64,000 nucleotides of DNA, from positions 145,560 to 209,559 of the forward strand of contig ML133383.1 in NCBI GenBank assembly GCA_003864495.1, written 5' to 3'. Origin of the DNA: Nemopilema nomurai. Lineage: Eukaryota > Cnidaria > Scyphozoa > Rhizostomeae > Rhizostomatidae. This document shows, one piece after another, positions 48,701-60,700 of the stretch. Made by a program: the position numbers and the translations under genes. The notes below the pieces were generated by a model. The model searched no databases. It worked only from the letters and a program-made list of their open reading frames with translations, and was not told the DNA's origin. The number at the start of each line of letters is the position of its first letter. Positions within the stretch are counted from its first letter, which is position 1.

Positions 48701-51700
48701 TAGTCTTTGTGTTTGTAAAAATCAGTTTTTTGCGAAAATACTCATTATCGCAGATAACGTCCACTAGGTCGTTTGTTATGTCCATTGGCCACGATGACTT
48801 CTTCCCGGCCTTTTTCTTTCGCTTTTCAAACAACACATTACATGCCTCTTCCGCTTCACTTTCTGACCCAAAACTCCCTCTTTCGTCCTCATTAAAAATT
48901 TCGGATTCCACGCCAGCTTCCTCACTTTCGCTACCGCAATCCACACTATTGCTTACATACACGTCTGTTTCTGCCATTTTCCTTCAGAGATGAATACAAG
49001 AAGCAAGAACAACCCAACTATACTTTGGCGCCAACAAAAACTTAGCACCACTGCGCTTGCGCAACTAATGTATTTGACGGACTGGAAAAAACACTATTTG
49101 ATTCAAGTCATCAAAAGCGCGACGTCTAAAGCCAACTCGCGCTTTGGTCGTGTAGCACGGCTGACCATGACGAACTTGAGTCGCACCTAGCATTTGTATC
49201 GAGCTAAATTGCAAATTGGATTTATACGCCGTGCTAATGTTGAATCTAATCGATACTTAGATTTTGAAGAGGCAAAGTATTTCATTCGGTGCGAGATAAG
49301 CGCGACGTATAAATCAGCCCTAAGCTCCAGTAGGAAGTCTGCAAACAGAAAAAACTTGGAGAGGGAACGTCTCATGTCCAGCATGTTGATTTGCGAAAGT
49401 CAAATTCCCGTTCGGAAAAAGATGCTAACTTGATGCAATTTAGGGTCAACTCTAGGGGTTGTTGGAGGTGTAGTAAAGGCGCGATTCGGGAATATCCCCC
49501 ATGTTATTGTACATCCTTTGACACCAAAAATTATACAATATAGCTTATGAGAAACTGGGTCAATACATAACTATAAACACAAAGACCAAGCGGATTTTCC
49601 AAAAATTCTAATATCGGCTTTTTATGAATTCCTCCCACTTCATTCATTCGACTTTTGTCTACATAGCCATTTTGCATACCTAAGTGCTTTTCGTCCTCTC
49701 TACTAAACCCCCTATAGATTTCGCCCTCACCCGGTCTTACATCCTGATAAAAAGTTATAAAAAGTGTATTTTTAGACATCCAATTCTTCAATGGCTTTAA
49801 AGAATTCTGAAATTCAAAGCATCTTAAAATCACTCGTGTTACCAAGCTGGCTGGCTGGCTTCTAAACGATTGAGAGCTTTCATTAAATGCACCTGGACAG
49901 GCCCCCAAGCGGCCCCAAGCACTGGAGCTAGGGTAATTGGGGGGAAACGAGACTTAAAGAGTTGAAGGGCCTTTTACAAGATTGGAGGCTGTATGGTTGG
50001 GAAAGACAAATCTAGGGTGGTTGTTTCAGGAGAGATGCTCAAGGAATGAAGGAGTGGATAGAAGAAGCAATCCAAGGCAATCCACACAAAAAGGAAAGAT
50101 CTACAGAGTCTTATTCTTGCTGAGCAACATACATTAGAAGGCTTTAGAGCTAGTTAATTCGATTGCACATCAATGAATTCCATACCAGCCGTAAGATAGG
50201 CTGTGCCAGAACGTCTACGAACTGGAAGTAGCTAGCCTGCGTGCAGAATCGACTATGGGACTATTTCACGTAGGAAATTTTGAGTCTGAACGCAGGCTAG
50301 AAGTAGCAAGTTGTTTGGACTTGACCTATATAAAAAGCTTTTCTGCTGGCTCACTTTGGGGAATCCTCCAACACCGCTGTTGCCATGGCACCATGTCTCA
50401 CCTGGACTCCATCAAATAGAGGCAAGGGGGCGAGTCGGGCACGAGAAAGAGCGAGAAAGTTTGTTGATAAAGGTTTGGGGCAACCTTGAAGATGGCTGAG
50501 CAAGAAAATAAATGGTTTCAGTGTCTTTACCAATTTCATTCCGGGTACACAAGCGAGTCTGTAGACCAAATTGCGCCGTGGCTGAGGGATGAAGTATTGC
50601 CGCTTGCTGCCAGAAAACTGTGCAGTTCAGTTGATTACAGAATACTAGCTGTGGGCTCTGGCACAGGCTTGGTCGACAAACGTTTGCTGGAACTCATTAA
50701 AGAAGCGCTTGTGAATTGCAAATGGCCTAGAATAACTTACACGGTCGTCGAAGTTGATCCACAAGCAGTAGAACTCTGCAAGAAAAACCTCTCCACAGTT
50801 GGCCTAGATATTGAGTTCAAATGGGAAGTTATGACGGTGAATACATTCTTCAGTAAACCACCAGAACAATATGACATGATCCATTTCATGTACTCCTTAT
50901 TTGTAATGGATAATCCCCTTGAAGGCATCATTAGTTTGATGAAAAGAAACTATCTCACCACAGATGGCGTCCTTTTCACGATGTACAATGACACAAAAGA
51001 AGAGTTTTTCGGAGACATTATGTTTGAGAACATGGAAGCAATCATGAAAGTTTTTGAAGGAGGGGATGCATTTGCTGCTAGTCAGTCCATCACAGACATG
51101 GAGGGTGAGTTACTATACAAAATTGCTACAGCACAGTGTTACCCAAGGGAGGGAGGGGGCAGTTAGCAAATGAACTGGGCACCCCAACTTCATGTTGTTG
51201 GCTAGAGCAACTTTATGTCCCACATTGAATTCACCTTTCATAGTATATATTAAGGGTGCTGCACCTTTTTCCAATTTAATAATAATGCAGATGGTGGTGA
51301 CTGTTTATCAAGTTAATATGATGATGATTTTCTGTCAAAAACACCACAAATGGGTCAAGGGGTCAGTTTACAAGTGCCCCCTGTAAAGAGCCCCCTGGTG
51401 TGCAGCTGTGCCCTACATAAACACTACAAGCCTCTTTAACACACCACTGTTCCACTCAGGCTAATCTATTAGAAGTAATTTGAAATTGGAAACTTTTTAA
51501 GCCAACAATGCAATCATGATTCCAAAATTACCTTGCATAACTTGCATTCTGATACATGACATTTCTTCTGCCAAAATACCACTTAGAACTATTTATTCAG
51601 TCCATTTTCCACAATCTTGTTTCCATGAACCAAATTTTATGTTTTCTAGAAGAACCTTACCAAACCTTTGACACAAGTGCTCTCACAGAACAAGTGTTCG

Positions 51701-54700
51701 ATCTGGGGTGGGAGTGTAAAGTGCTGGCCAAATACAATAAAGAATATGTGACAGAAATTTTGGACAGAACAGATGCAGGGATAGAGAAGCTTGGGTATAT
51801 TCTTGGTTGCACTCAAATAAAAAAGAAGATGCCTGCAGATGATTTGGAGAAAATATTACAGAAAATAGATACAAATGCCAAGAAAGAAGTTGTTGATGGA
51901 AAAGAAATCAGATTTGGACTATCACTTCACAAATTAGTAGTGATTAACAAAAACTAAGTTTAATTCAGAAAAGGGCTAGATATTTATTTTATCCAGTGAA
52001 TCAAACTTTTATGCACACCCACAAAAATGATAACATGTTTAAAAACCATATATCCGAACTAAAAGCCCCCTTCAATCTCAAATGAGACAGTAGGTGTGGC
52101 GGCCTTGAAGAAGGCCAATAATCATCAAACTGCAGTATGTTTCCCTTGTAAATTTGCACTGAGTGAGAAGGAGTACAATGTGAATTTCTAATATCAATTT
52201 CGTTCTGAGGCTACTGATAAGGAGGGATTACCTCAAATAACCTTTTTTGGATGTAAAAAGACAGTCTGTTATTAGTTCTGCTGCAAACACTATTCTATTA
52301 ATAACAAACAGTTGTAAATTCACTTCAACTAAAATCCACTTCAACCTGGGTGGTGCAAATCAATATTCCAATAAACTACTCTCATGTATATTATGCAGTT
52401 GACCTTGACTTTAAACAGATAACACATTAAAAATCATTGCATGGTATCTTTGATAAGAAATTAAAAACTACCAAGTCCTGTGTAAATTTTATGCTTGCCC
52501 TCTTCAGGCCAGTAAACATTTGCAAGTTATTTTGACATCATTGCTCATTTATATTGAAAATTAGGAAGAAACACAAATACAAACACACAAGCAGAAGAAA
52601 TCATTAAATGAATGCACTATAGCCAGTGCAATTCATTCCTTTTACTCGCATTGTGCCAAAAACTGAATTATGACTAAAGAATTTTGACTAAAGTAGTTTA
52701 AAGCTCCTACCTTCCCATATAATATTGCAATTTCTTGGAATAGCTCAAGGTTTCCAATTTTGCTAAGCAGGACATTGACTCTGTATAAACTGGAACATTC
52801 CAATAAGCTTTGCAACTTCTGTCTGAAAATAAGGAAGTCTATTATTAAGTGGAAGACTTAAGCTAGTCTATAGCTGTGCTGTTTTGGTTCTGTTTCTGTG
52901 TATTAGCATTAATTGTACCATGCACTGTAAGGTGTTTTTACTGGTTAATAGTGGACGGAAAAGGAACATGAAGGTATCTGGCACAGGTGCAAATATTTCT
53001 GGTCAGGTTTGAAACAGTGCCTTCCTGTTCATGCATTTGTCTGGTAATTATAACCAGAGGTTGCGACATGGAGGCGAGGTCTGGAAAACGTTTGATAACA
53101 TCACGCGATGGATATCATATTTCGTGTGTATAGAGAGGAGTAAAAGCCGACATGCTTGCAAGGAAATCCATCAGCATGGCCAAATATATTTTCAACAGGT
53201 CTTATAAAAAGGCCAGGGTTTGTTCAATGTTGTGAGATATTTGAGAAAAGGGCCTACGAGTCAGTAGCTGTTAGGGTTCGATTTCATTGGGCCCCCGCAA
53301 AATACACCAAAAAAATTTGTGTCATGCTATTTACACCAGCAGCACAGGCTTATCAAAGTTTCACTCGAGGCCCAATGAAAAGGAAAACTTCAGAGGGGGC
53401 CTGGGCTATAGGCCATGAGTGAAAGGTGGGTGGGTGGCCTTTAAAGACCGCGTATCGTAAATAGAACAACAATCCGGGCTCTCTGGCGGTCAAAAGGCAT
53501 TGAAACCCACAAACCTTGCAGCAAGGAGGGTCTCTGGCATCGGAATCCGCTCTTTCATCAGCCTTAGGACATCATCCAAATAGATTATTGCGAGATGAGT
53601 ATGGAACGTTTCTTTCTGCACGAAAGATTAACATTGTCAGGAGCAAACATACACTTTGTTTTAAGACTGGCTAATTTATTACCGCGCCTCGATATTCTTA
53701 AAATTTTAGATTCTGAGCCTAAGATTATTCTTAATTTATTCTTGCCCAACACAAGGTGTAAATTCGGCTTGAAATCAAAGACAAATATCAAATCCCTTTT
53801 GATGTGTTGCTGCATCGTAAATTTCAACAAGAACAAACAGTACAACAAATTCAATATTAAAATGCAAAATCTAATGTTACAAACACGATCCTACTCCGAA
53901 AGCATTATTTCAATCTCGTGACAGTTGTTCTGCTTCGGGAGAAAACTCAGATTAAGGAGAAATTTTAGTCTTGATGAAGGTTGAGTCTTGCATTAATCTT
54001 AAATTATTATTAAGTTTTAGCAATTTTTAGCAATATTCTTAAAGACTTTATTCTTATAAAAATTACGACAAGGAGCAAAGCCTTTTATAAAGATAAACAC
54101 GAAGTTAAAATTCAAAACACGAAAGAAAATCCATAGGTTTAAGTGCGAAATACTATAGAATGGACATTCCACAGATGGGAAATTACTTTATTGATAAAGA
54201 TGAAAAGTGTCATGAAAGATGGATTTTTTTCAGTTGAAAGTTAGGAAGGTTTAATTTTATTATCATATATAATTCAGTATCATCAATACAATACATCAAT
54301 ATAATATAGAAATAATATAAATAAAGCTTTAATGACTGTAAACAAGGATGCTCTTAAAAAAAGGCAACCAAAAACTTATTCCGTTTCCAAGAAAAATCGG
54401 GTGCTTGCAGAAACTTTATTTCAACAGGAAAAGTAAACGGCGCGGTGGATTGGGGAAGGGGAATGGGGATGTGGAAATCCAACGTGCTGGTTTCCATGTT
54501 CAGGGTTAATTGGTTGATGGCAAGGAGCCTTCGGATGAACCAACAGACATTCTGTTTGCACGACTCTTCTTGTCTACCGACAGGACCTTTATGTTAGGGT
54601 TGATCGTCTTGTCAACAACAAATTTACACTGTCTAGGCAAAATGCCTGTCCGAGACCATCAACATGCTTTCCGAATTGAAAAGTCTTTCATCGAATTGAC

Positions 54701-57700
54701 CGAGCGCAAACACCATGCGATAAAAATTATCTTTTCAGAATATTGTTCGCTGAAATGGCAGCGCATGCTATTTTAACTGAGTCATTCTACAAAACTTTCC
54801 CTTCCAAGTTAACATCGATTTGCAAGAGTGAATTGCCCCTCGGTCTACAAGCGTCATAAAACTTCCCTTTCCACGAAAAACGCAGACAATAAAACTCAGA
54901 AAAGGCTCAAAAAAGTAGAAGAGCTTTCTGTGGGGACTTTTCCTGGCTTTCGGTACAATGTGATTTTAAATTAGGCCTATTTTGCTGCCGCGTAGGGGAA
55001 GTTAGGCCCAAAGCTAGCGAATGTAATGCCAGTCAAGAGAATGGAGGCGATTTCTTATGGCCTTACTGCCTACGCGTTATTCAAATGCAAGAACACATAT
55101 GTCATATGAAGGCAGTTAGTGCGATTTTCTCTTTCCACCCACGTCAGCTCAATGCCGGCCTTTTTTCGCGTCCTCTCGCTTTACTTCGATTTTCCTTTTC
55201 TGCGCAATCTATGTGGGAAAGATGACGCAGATTCCCTGTGTTCAGTTCGCCTGCCTTCAAAGCCGACGGCTAATCAAATAACAAACGAAAGGCAAATTAA
55301 TATCCATTAGTCATGCCCAATAGAGTGTCCGATACGTTTGTTGTTTTCGAAGGAGGAAACGCTGCATGCAACGAGGCATGCACGATCCACATGCTGCATT
55401 ATTGATGGAGCGGAAAGGCGGAGCTGCCAGCTTGAGTGGAAAATCTCGTTAGGAATCGCACGAAAATCTCAAAAGCATAGTTTACACGATCTTATCCTGA
55501 AGACCTTCATTGAAATTCGTATTGATGCGCGTGGGTGATTGAAGTTTTCTAGTTTACGTGGTGGTTAAACAATAATTGCGGATCGTGCTTTAAATAAGGT
55601 CAGAAGTTCAGAAGTGAAAGGCCAAAGGTGACAGCAAGATGAACAACAATCCCGTTCGCTCTTCTGATAGCAAAACGCTGGGGCTACGTGCACTTGTTTC
55701 ATTTCATCGATTTTGTTGATCAAATTTTAGTAAAAATCCCAACTTTTAAGTTTCTGATTTTGTGGCGGAAGAAGTGCGAAATTAATTGATCACGACACGT
55801 CCTATATCCTCAATAGCATGAATATTTCATCTTCAGTCATTCAAAGAGAATGACAACAAGATTAGACATCTGATCTTCCATCGCTGTTATCTAAACCTTT
55901 ATCGTTGGTTAAAAACAAGTTTGCTTTCGGACTTTTCTCGGGAGGGGGGAGGGGGTGTTATTTTGAGAAGAATTTTCTATAGATGCCGCCCCTTGTTCTT
56001 ACCACCTAGACATTACTTGATGATATCCAAATTTTTGAAGGGTTGCTTGTCATTGTTTATTGCTTAAAACGCCTACTGTCCTGTAATGGTTCCCCCCTTA
56101 CCACTGGTCAGTTTTTACAAAAGAGAAAAACATATTTCCAAAGGTCAAATCCCACAGAAACAGGTGCGTTCTGCAAGCGAGCTTAATTCTTGATCTTCAA
56201 AATGTAACGGCAGGTGAAATCAAATTCTGGAGTATAATCTTTCCTTGTTACCCAGCAATGCAAAAATTGCTATTCAGATTGTTTACTCCGTCGTCCAAAA
56301 GACGAATACGTCTATGGGATACCATGCCTAGTTTGACGATGACATGCCAAAGCGATTTGTACTTCCGCAAGGGACCTGGTCTGCGGTTTCTTTTTGAGGC
56401 AGTCAATCAAGACACGCTCGTGCACTCTGTCACGACAAAAACACAAGCGGAGGAAAAAACGGAGGAGCAATTGTATTGAATTGCTTCAAAACAAAGTACG
56501 TGCGCTATCCGACCTGAACGAAATTTTCCAATATAAAGGGCAGCCGAAAAGTATAGGACAGATTAAGTCACGAAACGGTGGGTGAGGGTCGCTTTACCTC
56601 TGAGCACGCTCTGAAGAATCGACACAGAATCGAGCAGCAATAGCTTAGGCTTTATAAGAAGCCGCGTGAATATCAGGAAGGAATTGGGCTGGAATCAAAT
56701 AACGCGAAGGAAGGTCAAGGACAGGTCAGCGAAGATTCAAAAACGATGCCGTTCTACGAAAGGGTTGTAGGAGCACACCTGAACCAGCCGAGTGCTCCCA
56801 TGTGCCATCAGTGTGGGGATGTTTACATGTGCATCAAGTGCCAAAAGATCATTTTTAATCGCCTTGGTTCGGGCTTAAAGAATGCTGAAGATGATTTCAA
56901 AGTTGTCGATAGGAGAACGATGCAGCCGAAAGACTTCTTGTGCTCAGTGTTGCAAAAGCTTAAAGAAGATGACATTTGTGTGGTGAAAAACCTGGTGCCT
57001 TTAGAGACAGCAAGAAGGATGTACAGCGAGGTAGAGAGGCTTCATGAAGTACCTGATAATTTCAAACCGGGGAAGTTGAGCAAAGGAGCCATGAACAGGG
57101 TGGGCAGCCTGGAGGAGGTGCGAGGGGACAGGGTGATGTGGATTGACGGGTCAAAGGAAGAGACGCCATTTGCCTCTGTTGTAGCCAAACAAATGAACAA
57201 GCTGGCCCTCTCTTTATACCAGGCAAACAACATCAGCATGAATAGAATAAGCAAGTCGAAAATCATGGTCTCCTGTTACGACGGCGGGGGGGCCTTGTAC
57301 AAGCGCCATATCGACAGCACAGCGGACGGAAGCCTGAAGTTGACCTTCATTTACTATTTGAATGAGGGGTACGCGAAGGAAGATGGCGGCTGTCTCCGAG
57401 TGCAAACCGACTCTGGAACCCTCGACATTGTTCCGGAGCTTGGGAGACTGGTGATCTTCCGTTCAGATAGACTTATACACGAGGTACTTCCAACGCAAAC
57501 ACGAAGATTTGCCATTTCGATTTGGTATATGGAGGTTCTGAAGAGAAAAGCCCTACAACTCGATGACGATATGGGACAGAAGACAGCCGACGAGAAAACA
57601 GAAACTGACGATAAATCACCAAAAATCTATGTCCAGCCAAAGAAGATGAAATTAGAAGAGTAAAATTAGCGCCCCTTTTACTTTTGAGGACAATGATGAA

Positions 57701-60700
57701 GATTTGAAAGTAAGAGTACACCCCCCCCACCAAGTTTTTTAAATTATAGAATATACATGTATTGTATAATTTGCTGCATTTTGTTTTTATGCTATTTATT
57801 AAAAAGCTCCCTGGCATAATTTCATTCCCAAATGCTACTTCCCCTTTTTTTAAAACGGTTACTTGAAAATGATAAATTTAAGTATTTTATTGAATATAAT
57901 CTCAAGTTATGCCAGGAACCTTTATCATGAACCTTTATGCCTTTATCATGAACTAGCTGGGTTGTAGCCCCTAGCTTTAAAGCTGCGATTTATAGGTTCC
58001 GCAGTGTTTGTGTGTTTGAAGCATCCTCTTAGAGGAAACATCGTGCCTTATTAATCTTGCCTTTAAAGGTGGGCCTTTACCACCTTGACTGTATACTAAT
58101 CAACATATTCATGAGAAATTGATGTTTAATGTTTCTTGTCTCCAACAGTTCGTTCCTTGCACCCTACGTCAGTTATCAGTAACTTTGGGAGGGTTAAAAA
58201 ACATCGATTCTCGAGCGAAAGCAGTTTCAGAGTGGTTTGAAGACTCTGGGCGTCTATTCATTCCTTTAAAAGGTTAGAAGCAAACTGACAAAATACTGTT
58301 GTAATGCCAAAGTTTATTTTTCGGATTGTAGTAAAATGTTGGACTGTAAAATGGCGTTCAATTGACATAGGCGTTTATTTGATATGGGCACTTATTCGGT
58401 TTTTCAACCCTGGCGTTTATGCGAATCATCGAGGGTCAGAAAAGGCGACAATTGCCAGCGAGTGGCCATGAAACGATTTCGCTTTCGAATGCTAGATGGG
58501 GGAAGTCGACGTGACTGTCTAGTGAAAGAGCCTTGGTTGATAAAAATCGTTTGATTGTACACAACTGGACAGGAAGTTTTCAAGTAATCTCAGGCAATAA
58601 CGCAGAAATCACGCAGAAGTTACGCAGAAATAACGCAGCAATCACGCAGTAAACAGGAACATTTGGAGCCGCGGCTTGGGCCTCCTAGGCGTTATGAGGC
58701 TACCCACCCCAAACATATCTCCGAAATGATCATTACCAATATAGACAAGTGCATTAAATCGTGCTTTGTTCTAGCGGATTTTTATTGCTGAAGTATTATT
58801 CCCTGTTTTACATTTATTTTGCATAAAATAACGTACTAAGGAACCCAAGTACCTAAAAAGTTAGTTTATATTCAGTCTCCATCACGCCAAATTTCCACTT
58901 ACATCATGCATATCTTCTTATCTTTATTATATTCATATCCTTATTATTCCTATTCAGTATACTTATTATTGAACATAATATACCTAAATGCATTTTTGAA
59001 CAAGAAGCAAAAGTTGATATTCAGTGCTCAAATTCTAAAATTTCTTTACGTGTTCCAGTAGGCTTCGGCTTAATTTAAAGCAATTTTTACTAAGAATTTT
59101 GCCTGAAAATGTCATTGGGACGGGATACAGATGAAAAGAAGGTTAAAGAATTATTAAAAGCTTTCAACTCTTTCTTTCCAAAAATTTGGCCTAAACAGAG
59201 GGGTATTTTATTGTTTCTACGTAAGCTCACGTTCAAAAACTAGAAAGAAAGAGAAAGCATTTCAGAGTTGGAGAATGCAGTTACGTATCAACGAGTCTAT
59301 CTTTAAGTAACAACTTTGAACTTCTTTCTAAACACACACACTTTTGCTTCTCTTTAGTGCTGGCCACCAAGGGCTCCGACGCAGGTTGGAAAGTGGAGGG
59401 GCCAAGGAAGATTTTAACAATCATAACAAAAGATATTTAGAAAAGCTCTATTGTTTTACAAAAAAGTACGGGGGCCATGACACCCCCGGCCCCCCCCCTT
59501 CGTCGGAGCCCCTGGCCACTGATTGCAAGTATTAGAAGCACAGGATACTTTGAATGAACTTAACTGCTAAACAAAGTCGAGAAACTTTTCCACGCGTTTA
59601 AAATGAACTCTTACATTATTGGAGATGATATTAGGCCATTCTGATTTGCCTCTACACCTTGCTTCAAATTATCAGAAATTTTATCATGTATATACTATTT
59701 GTTTAGGTTTCCTACAATGAGGCAGAGCAATTCATCAAAAATGAGGCATAGGGCAAAGGTCATAGGTGAAGTTTGATGACCCCTATTTTGAAAGATTTTG
59801 AACGGGGAAGTCTAGAGGGTAACACATTTCAAAGGTGACAGGTTCCAAAAGAGATATTTGAATGATTGGGCAAATTCCTCGAACTTGATAGAGTGGGCTG
59901 GGCTGATAAAGGCGAGAGGGTCAAGTGCAGGCATTTACGATATGCAGAAAATAAGAAAAGTTTCCAATCTCAATGGAAATTCAAGGAACTGAAGTGAAAG
60001 GTGAAAAGGTCAGCATATAACGGTTGCTGAGAAGAAGTTTTTAGTATCTGATCCTTTGAAAAGAATAAGACAGGATTTTTGAGTCGTTGCTTAAAAGATG
60101 GTGCAAAGCTTGTTGACGTCATTACAGGGTCATTGAAAGGTGGAAAGGTCAGTTTGTAGAAACGAGTTGTGATGGGTTTCTACCGACTGCGTTGCTCAAC
60201 CTCTATGAACAATCCGAGCCATAGTTGTCTTTTATTTAACGTGCAGAGAACACGGAGCCAGGCCGAGAGAGAGAGAGAGACGACGCGTTGCCTGTTATGT
60301 TCTGTAGCTCAGTTTCTGACTCTGACTTATCTGAACTTTACAATTATATTTGTATTGATTATTCTAAAAACAAATTTGCTGACGAGGGATGAGAGAGGAT
60401 GATGAAATGGTGATGTAATGGGGATGGAACAGTCTAGGCTGAGGAGCGAGAAAAGATATGTCAGCATGACATGGTGTGACAATGGAAAGTAGACAAGCGA
60501 GTCACTACAAGTTCACCACGGTTGCTGAGAAGGAGTTTTAAGGCTGATCTCCACGAGGCGAATTTCGCAGCGAATTTCACCACGAAATTCTATTTTGGTT
60601 TCCACGTAGTAGCGAATTCGCGGCGAATTCCTATCTATTGGCGCCCATTTCTTAAACGTCAAGCATGGTGAATGTGAATAAAGTTTTACTGATAAAAAGG

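Noticed and set aside
49194..49433. Plus-strand ORF crossing the right end of the 912-bp element
   Set aside because: It reads through a TIR into flanking intron DNA; no domain.
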